Origin: Anniella stebbinsi | Taxonomy: Eukaryota; Chordata; Lepidosauria; Squamata; Anniellidae | NCBI GenBank assembly: GCA_029215795.1 | Contig: JARDYH010000007.1 | Location: forward strand, 72,470,763-72,534,762 | DNA length: 64,000 bases | Direction: 5' to 3' | Translations under genes and position numbers: made by a program | In this document: in pieces, positions 1 through 14,725 of the stretch | Layout: the number at the start of each line of letters is the position of its first letter | Numbering within the stretch: position 1 is the first letter of the stretch | The notes under the pieces: model-generated | What the model was told of the DNA's origin: nothing | The model's database searches: none | Seen by the model: the letters and a program-made list of their open reading frames with translations, nothing else

Positions 1-3979
<3,979 letters not shown>

Positions 3980-4425
3980 TGGGGAAATTCACTATGGATT
4001 TGACTTCTCACGCTTGACTATGGACCTAGCATTTTGGCCGGAGGAGCTTCCTTGTATATGGCTTTTCCCTGGGGAGAGCCTGGCGGCAAGATAGCCAATG
4101 GGAGAGGCTGAATATGTTTATGTTTGGTCGGAAGGATGTATTAATGTGTGGTTCATCCGATCTTTGGATCAACAGTACCAAATGGAGCCAAGCAATACAC
4201 AGAATTGTTGGCAGTGCCTGTTTATTTATACCATTTGCCTGAAAAGTGACGGTGGTGTTTTTTCAATGGATCGGTTCAAAGGGGGCTTCTGATAAATCCC
4301 TCCCTCTGAGAAGACTTGGGACAATGTCTTGGCCGATGAGAACAGTTGATGTGAATTCCAGCCAGTTCTGTAACGTGCAAATTCAGTTTCAAATAATTAA
4401 AGCAACGAAGTTCTCTGGAACTCGT
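3980..4425 (+). other. PHLDB3: PHLDB3 3' UTR with candidate poly(A) signal
   Basis: Non-repetitive sequence follows the stop codon. An ATTAAA hexamer at 4396-4401 is the best poly(A) signal seen. The transcript end is inferred and could lie further downstream, since no strong GT-rich element was identified. Confidence 0.4.
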
Positions 4426-4880
4426 GCCTCTTGGACAGCATCTGCCAAAGAAAGCAAGCCGTTTGGAGAGGAGGGAAGACTTTGTATGAATTTTGACTCA
4501 TGAGCTGGCAAGAATTTTCAGGACACACAGGAGAAAAGATTCTAAAGTAGTCTAGCAGCAGTAGACTCTCGCCAGTTGGAAGAAGTCATGGCTTAAATTA
4601 GGTCCGGACGGATGAGACGTGTTCCTGATTGTGACCATTTGGGGCAGATCCAATTTCAAAACATGCCTCTGATTTAGACATTAGCAACCCCGTGAAGCAT
4701 TTCCCATAGTGCTTTTCCACAGTGCCTTGACATAAGCTTGTCTAAATTCTGGAAGACATTCTTAATATGTAGGGGAAAACCTCTTGTTGGAACTACAGCA
4801 TACACTAAGCAGAATGGTGAGACACCGGCACACTCTGTATCGATCTCCTTATATTTATTGTGTATATTATATTCCTTATA
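4426..4880. other. Intergenic, nothing recognised
   Basis: Downstream of the probable PHLDB3 end. No coding exon or repeat family was recognised. Confidence 0.4.
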
Positions 4881-4966
4881 TTCTTCTTCTTCTTCTTCTT
4901 CTTCTTCTTCTTCTTCTTCTTCTTCTTCCTCCTCCTCCTCCTCCTCCTCCTCCTCCTCCTCCTCCC
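4881..4966. repeat. (TCT)n-(TCC)n microsatellite
   Basis: About 48 bases of TTC/TCT repeat pass directly into about 38 bases of TCC repeat. The polypurine-polypyrimidine asymmetry could allow triplex (H-DNA) formation. Open frames of poly-Ser, poly-Leu/Pro or poly-Arg/Lys across it are artefacts of the repeat. Confidence 0.95.
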
Positions 4967-5650
4967 AGGAACACTGTTTAAAGGCGAAACCATGTATAAA
5001 ATTGTAGCCTATTTATTGTATAAACCTTTCACATGAAAACAGATCTGAGTGTCACCGTTTCTTCCTCTTTTTGAGAAAATGTTTTAATTCCTTGCCAATG
5101 TTCCCCACGTCCGCTATTAATACTTCTCCCTCCAGACATTTGTCTGCTCCACAACTCTGACAATATCCTTCAATCTAACCCACAGCCACACTTCTCTGGG
5201 CCCCTCACCTGAACCTAATTATTAAGCTGTTGTTCTCCCTGCAAACCCCTTTCTGTGGAATCCTGCTTGCCTGCATGAGCCTGGAACTATGCCAGATACT
5301 GGCTGCAGACTGTTGTGGTGCCCACTACATTAAATTTCTAGTTGTTCCTGTGATTACACTTCTAATTAGCACAGTCAGGGTCAGCATTATTGGGCATGTG
5401 TTGAAATCCAAACCCCAACAGGGAACTCACTGCAGATGCCCCTGCCCCTCCTCCCTAAGCTTCTTTAAACGAGAGTTTTATAGCACACTCGTTACTGGCC
5501 TGTCACGGATGTTTGCAGGTTGTTCTGACGACGGCGTCAGCCTCCTGTGCATCTCCTGCTCCATTTCCCCATTTTAGTGCAAAAAAGAAAGTGTTTGATT
5601 TTTTAGCACTAAACAAGCTCGTGGTTTCCCTTTTGTGTGTGTGTGTGTGC
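4967..5650. other. Intergenic, nothing recognised apart from a short (GT)n
   Basis: No gene signal was recognised. A short GT repeat (5634-5650) ends the stretch. A 115-codon open frame at 5230-5577 has no domain-like features. Confidence 0.4.
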
Positions 5651-5841
5651 AAATCACAATTTGCGCTAACTTATGGCTGGGAATATTTACAGAAATCGTG
5701 ATTTGCACAAAACTGCAGACATAAATGGTCTTTCATGCTTGCACTTTTATGCAAATTGTACTATTTATGGCTGTGATTTTGCACAAATCACGGATTTCCA
5801 TAAATATTCCCAGCCACAAATTTGCACAAATTGCAACTCAT
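5651..5841. repeat. Fold-back element, about 190 bp
   Basis: TGGCTGGGAATATTTA in the left arm has its reverse complement TAAATATTCCCAGCCA in the right arm. The flanking parts (AATCGTGATTTGCACAAA versus TTTGCACAAATCACGGATT) are also inverted. The likely identity is a non-autonomous DNA transposon; no target duplication was established. Confidence 0.7.
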
Positions 5842-6009
5842 GGACCAAGAGGAAGCAGCAGCAGCAGCAGCAAGCTCTCACTGGGTGCCTGTGGACCATC
5901 TGGCAGCTCGCCCGAATGTACGCTGGCATTCAGCAACTGGCAAGAATCCGGCGAGCAGAGCACAAACAGAACTCAGTGAGTTTGCCCATCCCTAGACCCT
6001 GTTTTAAAT

Positions 6010-6178
6010 TGCCACTCAGAGTTATAGCTCAGTGGGTGACTTTGGGCATATCACTATCTCCCACAGCCTAACCTACTTTGCAGGGTTATTGTGAGGATAA
6101 AATGAGTGTGGGGACCATGCACACCAGCGGTGGGTAGGAGGTAGATCTCCGTATGTTTAATAACAACAACAACATTTT
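6010..6178 (+). mobile_element. SINE 3' part
   Basis: It reads through GTGACTTTGGGC, CACAGCCTAACCTAC and GGTTATTGTGAGGATAAAATG, the body of the tRNA-derived SINE also found at 46109 (plus) and 8478 (minus). It ends in an AACAACAAC tract. The head is degraded. Confidence 0.65.
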
Positions 6179-8477
6179 GAACTTCAGCTCTCGGCATTCT
6201 TGATCATCGCCCATGCTGGTAGGGGCTTCTGGGACTTGGAAGTCCAAAACGTCTGGAGTATGACCTTCTCTGCCACCCACCCCTGTGGTCCTTGGAGGAA
6301 GGACAGGATGTAAATGTCATACGTATGTTCACTTGACTTTTAACGTTGAGAAAAAGCCATCCTCTCTCTTCCACTTTTGCTTATGATTGTATTTCTGGTG
6401 TGAGGCTAGTGGTTATTTCTCTCGGGTAGCCAATTGCTGCAGGGCATGATATGGCAGTGCCTACGACAAAACAGCTCAGAAACCAAGCCACTTGAAACCG
6501 TGATTAAGGGCGGTGGTGGCGACAGTCTGGGCTGCCAAGCCAAATGAATAACTTGTTTTGAGCTAGGAAATGTTGAGAAAGACCATCGCTTAATCCTTGG
6601 GAGAGGCGTGTTCCTTTTGTGTAACTTCTTTTTTTCAATTCTAGGATTAAGAGGAGGCCCATTTTATGACTAATTTATTGAATGGATTTTGCAGTGATCC
6701 TAGAGGTACTTTTGATTTTTTTTTAAAAAAATCCTTCCTTCGGAGCAACAGTTCCTTAAATCTGCCTCGGATCACGACACGCAGGACTAGGAGGAGAAGG
6801 GCAGAAAATAGCTGTTAAGTAAGCAGGAGGCCAGTGGAGTCTCATAGAGGAAGGGGCGGCAGGAACTTGAAGGACGTTTAGCAAGAACATTTAGCAAGTA
6901 TTGTTTTTAGAAGGCTACATGGTGGGCTGTGATTTGGCTGAGGGCATTTCCATGCTGGCTCTGGAGGAGTAGAACCCCCCTCTTCAGCGACCAGCTTGGA
7001 AAAATAGGCTAAAACAAAGAAGTTTCATACCCATGACCGAACAACTGCAGCTAGTGGCGCAGTGTTAAATTCTGATGTGCACGCGCTTACCATGACAGTC
7101 TCCATAGCCACGTCCTCATGGAGAATCCAAAAAATCAGGCAGTTGTGTTGATCTATATCAACAAACCAGTCTTCATCTCCTCCAGGAGCAGGTCTTTTGG
7201 AAAGGAATGGGTCGTAATTACCCACTCAAGATCAATCCATCCCAAAACACTTTGCATTACAATAGGCAACAATGCATTACTTCTGGGAAATCCATTTCTC
7301 CACAGCTAGGATGCAGACTGTAGCTCATCTCAGAGGGAACAGGGAAGTCTGAGGATGTGTGTGTGGGGGGGCACATGATGTCCGTGCCCCCACTAAACTA
7401 TGAGCTCCATCACACCAGTGATTTAGTGCACTCTCACCATGCCTGGTTTACGGATTTGGAGCATGGTACTCACGTGACACCATGCCTGTCCTGCTGACAA
7501 CCCACCTCTTCCCCAACCTTTCCTAGAACGCTAAAAGTCCGGATTATTTTCCCTAAGTGCATGTAATGCGCCCTAAGCCTCCATGTAGTTTTAAAGGAAC
7601 TGTGGGCTTGAATGGATTGCATCAGGTCCTGACAGGGAAAAACGATCTCTCCCAGCAGCCTGCTCCAAGCCTCAATCAAATAAGGCTTGACTAGCTTAAA
7701 AGAGGTTATATTCGGCCCCCTAATAACTCCTTCTTGGGTCACACTGGCTTTTGGCATAAGACTACGCAAACGTGTCCTTTTTGCTGCTGTTTTCATTATA
7801 GCCCACCCACCGAGAACTTGTAGCAAATTTCCATCAGGTCACTTTGAAACCAGGTCAGAAAGAAAACAACGTTTGGCATCAAATCTTAAAATTCTTTCTC
7901 CTGCAATGTCATCCCTAAAGCTAACAACGGAAGGGTTTGCAACCCACCCACAAATTATGGATTCTCTTCCTGGTTTGTTGATGGTTAATGACCAATTAAA
8001 CCGTAATGCAGGGTTTGCATGTAACAACAACCCACAATTTGACAACAACCCTTAATTAACCCATTCTCTGGGCTGTTGTTATGTACGAACCAGGCCATTA
8101 CCATCTAAAGAGCCCACCCCCTGCTCCATATGACCACCTGAGTCTAACATTACTTAATGGCACAGCTCTCTGGGCTTCAATCTCTGTTTCTGAAGGAGAT
8201 ACTCAGTAAAGGCTGGGGAAGGTGACTGTAAGGTGCAGACAGAGAGAGAGAGCTGTGAGTGCTGAAGGAATGCTGTGGTGTGGAGCTGATATAGGGTAGC
8301 AGATCCGCTGCCTTATATGACTCCCATTTATGTTCTGCTGATATATTTGAAAATTAAGCATATTTTACAAAGACACCTTAATTCTCTAGTCCTGTCTTTC
8401 TTCCAAAAGAAATCAAACCCAGGGAAGTGCTATTTCTGGAACATCTCACAGTTCAGAACAGTGGGGAACATACAACT
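6179..8477. other. Intergenic, mostly unassigned
   Basis: No exon was recognised. Near 8018-8060 there are CAACAACCCA motifs shared with the large fold-back at 46996-47417, suggesting a decayed relative. The rest, including the 122-codon frame at 7687-8055, shows no domain features. Confidence 0.35.
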
Positions 8478-8728
8478 ATATTATTTATCATTACTTTTAT
8501 ATTTTGCCTTTTTTCCTCTTGCAAGGAACCCAAGGTGACTTATATGCTCCTCCTCCTCCTCCTCTTCCCTATTTTATCCTCACAACAACCCTGTGAGGTA
8601 GGTTAGGCTGAGAGTCAGTAAATGGCCCAAAGTCACCCAGTCAGCTTCATGGCCGAGTGTGGGGACTAGAAACTGGGTCTCCAGAGTCCTAGTCCTACAC
8701 TTCAACCACTAGGCCACACTGCCTCTCC
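8478..8728 (-). mobile_element. tRNA-derived squamate SINE, near full length
   Basis: On minus it runs from a tRNA-like head (reverse complement of CAACCACTAGGCCACACTG) through a body containing CAGCCTAACCTACCTCAC and TTGTTGTGAGGATAAAAT, to an end near AATATAAAAG. The order and motifs match the SINE common in lizard and snake genomes. Confidence 0.75.
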
Positions 8729-9094
8729 ATTATGATACATTTCCTCCATGGATGGCAACAGTCTTGGCTTTCCAGTTTTGAAAGACTGAACTTTGGAAAG
8801 GAAGTTCTCCTTGGCCTCACTCCATTCCATCAAAGAGTCCTTGGTGGCCTCCCTTCCTATGACTACATTCCCTTTTGGAGTGAATAACATGCAGGACAAA
8901 AGACATCTTGCCTTCTTCCAATACAACGGGTTATCTATTATTTAAAAATGTCCCAGAGTACATCAGCATGTACCACATGGTCAAATTTCACTCCCCTCTA
9001 GATCTGGGGACAGAAATGGCTGGCCCCACATTTCACTGCTAATGGGTCAGCTCCCCTCCAACCTGGTGCACTCCAGATGTGTGGAGGAGGGGTT
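8729..9094. other. Intergenic, nothing recognised
   Basis: No gene or repeat signal was identified. Confidence 0.3.
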
Positions 9095-9293
9095 TGTAGT
9101 TCAGAGACAGAGCACACACTTTGCAGGCAGAAGGTCCCAGATTCGATCTCCAGCATCTCCAGGGAGGACGAGGAAAACTCCTGCCTGAAACCCCGGAGAG
9201 CCGTTGCTGCTGCCAGTCAGTGTCGACAATACTGGGCTAGATGGACCAAGGGTCTGTCTGACTTAGTCTAAGGCAGCTCCCTATGTTCCTATG
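9095..9293 (+). mobile_element. tRNA-derived SINE with CR1-like tail
   Basis: The tRNA-like head reads TTTGTAGTTCAGAGACAGAG (A-box region) and AGATTCGATCTCC (B box). The body contains GGGCTAGATGGACCAAGG, and the end GTTCCTATGACTA carries the CR1-type 8-bp terminal motif TTCCTATG. Degraded copies lie at 3424 and 27584. Confidence 0.7.
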
Positions 9294-9312
9294 ACTACAA
9301 TTCCCATTGTCC

Positions 9313-9676
9313 CAGTGGAGGCTGGTGGCTCTGATATGAGTAGGGTGGTGAATCTGCTCAGGGTTTCAGTCAGAACCAATCAGAACTCTAACGGAGCTGT
9401 CCCAGGTGTTTCCATACCTTGGGTAGGTTCTTTAGTGTTCTGACTGAAACCCTAAGTGGATTCACTGCCCCACTGATATCGGAGCCACCAGCCCCCACTG
9501 AAAGAAGGTATTCACAGGATCTGCATAGCTCTAGATCTGCCTTTCCCAACCAGATGTGTCCACCAGATGTGTTGGGCTGAGACACTCACCATTCCCAGTC
9601 TACATGGAGGGAACTGGGTTGGGGAAGGCTAATAATTGTGGCGCCCCACTAACTTCGGAGCCACCAGCCTCCACTG
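9313..9676. mobile_element. hAT-like fold-back MITE, CAGTGGAGG family, with 8-bp TSD
   Basis: It starts CAGTGGAGGCTGGTGGCTC and ends GAGCCACCAGCCTCCACTG. The flanks CATTGTCC (9305-9312) and CATTGTCT (9677-9684) form a 7/8 target-site duplication, as expected for hAT. An internal complete palindrome ends at about 9502. The remainder holds part of a CTTCCCCAACC-type fold-back and a second right terminus. Related copies lie at 16203-16655, 41940-42165 and 57786-57870 (fragment). Confidence 0.75.
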
Positions 9677-10052
9677 CATTGTCTCAGGCCAGGACAATCA
9701 TTAATGCCTCTCTCTGGGGATCTTTGCCTCCTGCTTCCATTCTGCTTATATATTTTTAAATAAAGCATATATCACAAAGACTCCTTAAGTCTCTAGTCTT
9801 CTCTGTTAGGAAACCACACCCTGGTAGCGCCATCTGTCCCTGGAACATCTCACAGTTCTGGGACATGAAGAACATGCAACAATAGGTTGCGATTACCTGT
9901 ACTAACTGGGGATGATAGGAGTTGCAGTCTAACAAATCTGGCTGGTGCCAGGCTGGAGAAGGTTGAGGTAGATACGTACTATTTTAGCAACTACTACTCG
10001 TGGGCCTCACTAGCCAGTAGGCTTCTCGGACCGTGAGTTTGTGGAACGCTTC
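9677..10052. other. GPCR downstream region, nothing firm
   Basis: It contains one arm of the CTTCCCCAACC-type fold-back (about 9895-9965). It may include the 3' UTR of the minus-strand GPCR gene, but no clear poly(A) signal was fixed. Confidence 0.3.
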
Positions 10053-11084
10053 CTACGAGGTACGCTCCAGGGCGTCCAGAGAAGAGGCGGCTTCCCTCTT
10101 GTGTCTGCTTGGCTTTCGAAATGAGAAGCCACTGTCTTCGAGCAAGGCTCTCCTGAAGGCCACCGCCAGGCTGGAACGGCCCAGCTTTCTGCGGAAGTCT
10201 AGCCCCATGAAGAAGTAAAGGATGGGGTTGGCGCAGCTGTTGAGGTAGGCCAGAGAGGAAGTGAGAGGGAGGCCCACGGAAATGGCCTGTCCCTTCACCC
10301 CTGCCAATTTGAGGAGGAGGAAGAGGTGGTACGGGGCCCAGCAGAGAAAGAACGTGACCACAATGGCCAATATGACCTTGAAGGGCTTCTTGGAGCGGAA
10401 GGTGGCCCGCCTTCTCCTCAGCATCACAGTGATGACCCCGTAGCAGATCACAATGATGGCAAAGGGAGCCAGGAATCCACACACCAACCTCAGCAGATAC
10501 AAGGCCAGCTTTACCGTCTTGTCGCCATCCCCCAGGGTGAGGGAGCACTTGGTCTTGTTACCCTTATCCATGACCACGTTGCGGTAAAGGTAGAAAGGGA
10601 GGCTGGTGGCAGCAGCTACGGCCCAGGCACCAAGGGCAGCCAACCACGCCAAGCGGGGCCCACGACGGTTTTTGGACCAAACCGGGTAGACCACGGAGGC
10701 TGCCCGGTCCAGGCTGATGGCAGCCAAGAGGAAGACGCTGCAGAACATGTTGAGGTACTTGATGAAGCTGTTGGCTTGGCACAGGAAGCTCCCAAAGGGC
10801 CATCCTTCATAGAAAGCATTCTTCACCAGGGGCACGATTCGACTCAGTGAGAACAGGAAGTCAGCCAAGGCTAGGTGGAAGAAAAAGACGCAGTTGACAG
10901 CACGTGGGGTTTGGGGGGCCGTGACCCAGATCACGGCTCCATTGCCGAGTGAACCAAGGAGGAAAATTATGCTGTAGAAGAAGACCTGGATCATGTCCAT
11001 AATGCTGCTTATGTTGGTGTTGGCTTTGGGGGAGAACAACAAGGCTGCAGTGGTGTTCCCCAAGGCAGTGACGTTAATCTCCAT
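10053..11084 (-). CDS. Chemoattractant-type GPCR (formyl-peptide/C5a/chemerin receptor group)
   Basis: A 343-residue intact class A GPCR is encoded in one exon. The N terminus has Asn-glycosylation sites (NVT, NTT, NIS), then seven hydrophobic segments. TM1 carries GSLGNGAVIW, TM2 LALADFLFSLS, and TM3 the Cys of FLCQAN that would pair with the extracellular-loop-2 Cys of TKCSLTL. TM6 has FFLCWAPYH and TM7 NPILYFFMGLDFRRKL, followed by the RALLEDSGF tail typical of FPR/CMKLR1 relatives. YPVWSKNRR in intracellular loop 2 is also typical of this group. The E/DRY position reads DRA. The ATG at 11084-11082 is chosen because it opens the conserved part. A pyrimidine-rich AG (TTTCTTTGGAAG) about 10 bases upstream suggests a spliced 5' UTR, as in FPR genes. 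Receptors of this group sense chemotactic peptides on leukocytes and signal through Gi; the ligand here is unknown. Confidence 0.87.
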   Translation of the reverse strand: MEINVTALGNTTAALLFSPKANTNISSIMDMIQVFFYSIIFLLGSLGNGAVIWVTAPQTPRAVNCVFFFHLALADFLFSLSRIVPLVKNAFYEGWPFGSFLCQANSFIKYLNMFCSVFLLAAISLDRAASVVYPVWSKNRRGPRLAWLAALGAWAVAAATSLPFYLYRNVVMDKGNKTKCSLTLGDGDKTVKLALYLLRLVCGFLAPFAIIVICYGVITVMLRRRRATFRSKKPFKVILAIVVTFFLCWAPYHLFLLLKLAGVKGQAISVGLPLTSSLAYLNSCANPILYFFMGLDFRRKLGRSSLAVAFRRALLEDSGFSFRKPSRHKREAASSLDALERTS

Positions 11085-11126
11085 GATGGAACCTTCCAAA
11101 GAAAGAGAAACACGAAGTCAGATATG

Positions 11127-11240
11127 AACATAAGAAGAGCCATGTTGGATCAGAAAAAGGGTCCATCTCATCCAGCACTCTGTTCACACAGTGGCCAACC
11201 TCTCTCCATTCCCAGCCCCCATGGAGGTCACTAGGTTGGG
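11127..11240 (-). mobile_element. CR1 3' end fragment plus fold-back arm
   Basis: ATAAGAAGAGCCATGTTGGA and CCAGCACTCTGTTCACACAG are the reverse complement of the CR1-type 3' end seen at 57340-57625. It is followed by TCACTAGGTTGGGGAAGGC of the small fold-back family. It lies just upstream of the GPCR coding exon. Confidence 0.6.
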
Positions 11241-12224
11241 GAAGGCTGGTTAACTCAAAAAAAGCGAGCCAAATTATTGGAAGAAGGGAGAGGCGGAAAC
11301 ACACATTCGCATACGCATACACATCCCAACCCAATCCTTTCAACTACAGTGTGAACGAACGGCTTGTGAATGCTCTCCGAGCTCAAATCGCATTGGCTCA
11401 GATACAAGCTTACCCTTTTCCTTTCTGTTTTAATTTTTTTTAAAGGACAATAGCCAGGCGTCTTTTTGAGCCAATCCAAATTATTAGAGACCACTCTTCA
11501 CACTCAGGAGCCCCCCCAAATCTTCTTCCCTCCAGCAATCCCCCAACCACCCTCCCAACCTCCTTCATGGGCTGGAGCTCTGTGGGCATGTCATGGTCTC
11601 CATCTCTCCCCTCTCCATCACCTGGAGTGCTTCTCCATTTGCCAGGGGCTACTTGCAGCTCCATGTTCTGAGAAGCGGACGTGGACAAGAGACCTCTCCC
11701 TCCTTCCCTCTCCCTTGCTATGGCTTGCTGCCTCCACAGCACCAGCCTGGCAGTCTGAGTTGAAGAGGAACTTGAGGGTTGTAATGCTGATCTCATGACA
11801 CTCCCTCATTTGCAAGCCCAGAAATGCGCAAGCTTGGGATTTGCAAGCCCATCAACATCAGGTGTTTGAGACAGATGTTAAATAGCTGAGCTCAAAGCCT
11901 GCTGCATATCTGCGTGATTCATTACTCTGAGCTCTCCTCCTTCTTAGGAGCCTACAATGGGGGTTATGTCATTCTTCTGTCTTCTGCAGTGGCTGTGACT
12001 GGAGCAGTCAGTCATTCCCCATGTGTAGAAAGCCCACAATTGCCCATCCTTAGAGGAGACTGCCTGTTGTTTCTCTGCATAAATCACTAGTCTTGACTTG
12101 CCTCCTTTCAATCAGGAGTCTTACCAGGAGGAGTAAATCACACAGAAATACAGTGGATGGGCTCTCTGGCGAGAAAGATGGCAAGAGGCCTGGTGGAGAC
12201 CACATCCTGTGAGTGAAGGTGGAA
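11241..12224. other. GPCR upstream region, no exon identified
   Basis: If the GPCR has a non-coding first exon it would lie here or further right, but no donor or exon could be fixed. Confidence 0.3.
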
Positions 12225-12310
12225 GGAGATGGGCATGTTTAGCATGGAGAAGAGAATATTAAGAGACACCATGTGAGCCATCCTCAAATATTTGAAGCAC
12301 TATCATACAT
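12225..12310 (+). mobile_element. CR1 fragment
   Basis: GGGCATGTTTAGCATGGAGA and ATCCTCAAATATTTGAAG match the CR1 segment at 1808-1880. Confidence 0.5.
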
Positions 12311-12717
12311 ATGATGGTGCTAGTCTCTTTTCTGTTGCTCCAGATGGCACCACAACATGGCACACATGAGTACTTCCAATGGTGCCTGTGAAGGGGCTTC
12401 CAACCTTGCATCCATGGACACTCGCAAAACTTTTAATCTCATCCCCATTTTTTAAAATATGTGTACATGGATTTATATATATCCATAGCAATGAATACAT
12501 ATGAAAGGCATACTACTTTCTAGCAATTATACATAGGCTTCAACAAAAGTGGACCATATATTCAAATAAGTGTCCATTTGAAGGTGGAGTTTATATGCCA
12601 TCTGTTCAAATACTGAAAGTGTTGTAAGGATCTCAATCTACTTCTTTATAGGAGGTGAGTGTTTACCTTTCCAGTGTTGTAATATCAGTCTTTTAGCTGT
12701 TAAAAGGGTATGGAAAA

Positions 12718-14047
12718 TAGGGGTGTGCATCGGATCCGATCCGATCCACGATCCGAATCCGATCCGACCCAAAATCGGGAAAATCCGATCCAATCCGATC
12801 CGATCCGACCAACCTCCGATCCGATCCGATCCGATGAGGTCCGATCCGGATCGGACACCATTTTGAATGCTTTTTCCCATAGCCAAGTATTGTTTTACAA
12901 AAACGCCTATAACTTTTTCATTTTTAAAGATAGAAGGATGAAACTTGGGGACATTATAGACTGGTTAGGGATAGTTATCTGTGAGAAATTTCAGAAAGAT
13001 TCGTGCATGCGTTTTGTGGCAATTAATTTTTTAATAAATACCCAGGAATGCTTATAACTTTGTCATTTTTAAAGTTACAAACATGAAACTTTGCCACATT
13101 GTAGGAGGTACCTTGGGACCTATGTGTGTGAAATTTCAGAAACATAGGTGCTTGCCTTGTGTGGCAATTAATTTTAGAAAAATGGGTAGTAGTGGGGTAA
13201 ATACAGTTACGCCTCCCATTTTTTTATTTTTTAAGATACAAACAGGAAACATGGGCACATTACAGGGAACACTTCACTTGATATGTGTGTAAAATTTCCG
13301 AAAGCTGGGTCCAGGCATGTGGTGGCAATTAATTTTTGAAACAATGAGGAAAGAAACGCCTATAACTTTTTTATTTTAAAAGTTAGAAGTCTGAACATTG
13401 CTCACTTTGTAGATGGGTTAGGGGTAGATATGTGTCAGAAATTTCAGAATGATAGGTCCAGGCATTTGATGGCTATGGAATTTTTAGATTAAATGTTTCA
13501 AAAAATGTTCCACAGAGGCCAGGTCTTCCTTTCCTCCCCCTCCCGCTTCCCGCGAAGAAAAGGAAACACTGTCTCGTCTCGATCCCTTTGATCCTTGCTA
13601 GTATCCATTACAGGGCTCGTGTCTGCTTGAGTAAAAAGTGAAAGTAGGTATTTATTAAAAAATTAATTGCCACAAAATGCATGCACCAATCTTTCTGAAA
13701 TTTCTCACAGATAACTATCCCTAACCAGTCTATAATGTCCCCAAGTTTCATCCTTCTATCTTTAAAAATGAAAAAGTTATAGGCGTTTTTGTAAAACAAT
13801 ACTTGGCTATGGGAAAAAGCATTCAAAATGGCGTCCGATCCGGATCGGACCTCATCGGATCGGATCGGATCGGATCGGAGGTTGGTCGGATCGGATTGGA
13901 TCAGATTTTCCCGATTTTGGGTCGGATCGGATTCGGATCGTGGATCCGATCCGACCAGCCTCCGATCCGATCCGATCCGATCCGACCCCCCAGGTCCGAT
14001 TCCGATCCGCTATCCGATCCGATCCGGGGGGTCAGTGCACATCCCTA
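12718..14047. mobile_element. 1,330-bp hAT-like element with GATCC-rich arms and perfect 8-bp TSD
   Basis: It is flanked by ATGGAAAA at 12710-12717 and 14048-14055. The termini are TAGGGGTGTGCA and, inverted, TAGGGATGTGCA. Both arms are made of GATCC/GATCCGATCC repeats. Inside, a segment (about 12855-13043) is repeated almost exactly in inverted orientation (about 13640-13835). The spacer holds further diverged tandem units of about 140-155 bp, each starting near CTATAACTTTTTCATTTTTA and ending near GTGGCAATTAATTTT. No transposase frame is present, so it is non-autonomous. Confidence 0.85.
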
Positions 14048-14529
14048 ATGGAAAATCCACTTACACTGACCATTTGTTAATTTCCATGAAGCAGGTAAAT
14101 AATTTAAAAGTGCATGTACATCCGTGAATATTAGCAAAGGCTGCTTCAGTACAAAATTTATCTGTGTAAATAACCTCCTCTTATTAAAAAAATAACAACA
14201 ACTGGACATTGCCAAAGTATACATTTAAAAGAAGCATTAGCTGTATTGCACGTCCAGCAATTAGCTGAATTAGACAATCCCTTATTAAACAGACATTGCA
14301 GTGCTCAAAAGACATGAAGCAAAAGGTTTTGCTGAATAAGACGCCACCTAAAATCCATAGACGCAACAGGAAGACACTAAAAGTGCAATCCACTAATGAG
14401 GCATTTTGTGGTGGGATCCACAGTAGTTTCTCAAATCCTCAAATAAGTCCAAAAAGTTTGGGAATCCCTGAATCAAAATGTTCACATTACTAGAAAGGAG
14501 ATTTCAGTGACATATTAGAAATAACATCC
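14048..14529. other. Intergenic, nothing recognised
   Basis: No gene or repeat signal was identified. Confidence 0.3.
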
Positions 14530-14725
14530 CTGGTGGTACGAGCTAATTGGCGGACTGCTTTGGAAAGTGATGGACTCTCCTTTGTTAGATGTTTACCAGG
14601 AGAGGTTGGACAGCCAACTACCTGAGATGCTGCCTCAGTAAATTTCCTGCATTTGCAGGAGGTTGGACTATATGATCTTTGAGATCCCTTCCACCACTAT
14701 GATTCTAATATTCTATTGTGTCATT
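14530..14725 (+). mobile_element. CR1 3' end, degraded
   Basis: CAGGAGAGGTTGGACAGCCA, then CATTTGCAGGAGGTTGGACT and a tail near CACCACTATGATTCTAATAT, correspond to the CR1 3' UTR and its 8-bp terminal repeat. Confidence 0.65.

Noticed and set aside
4738..5007. Poly-Ser or poly-Leu/Pro protein
   Set aside because: Produced by the (TCT)n-(TCC)n microsatellite.
12710..14055. Satellite or CRISPR-like array of GATCC repeats
   Set aside because: The repeats are confined to the arms of one element with terminal repeats and an 8-bp duplication; no spacer pattern.
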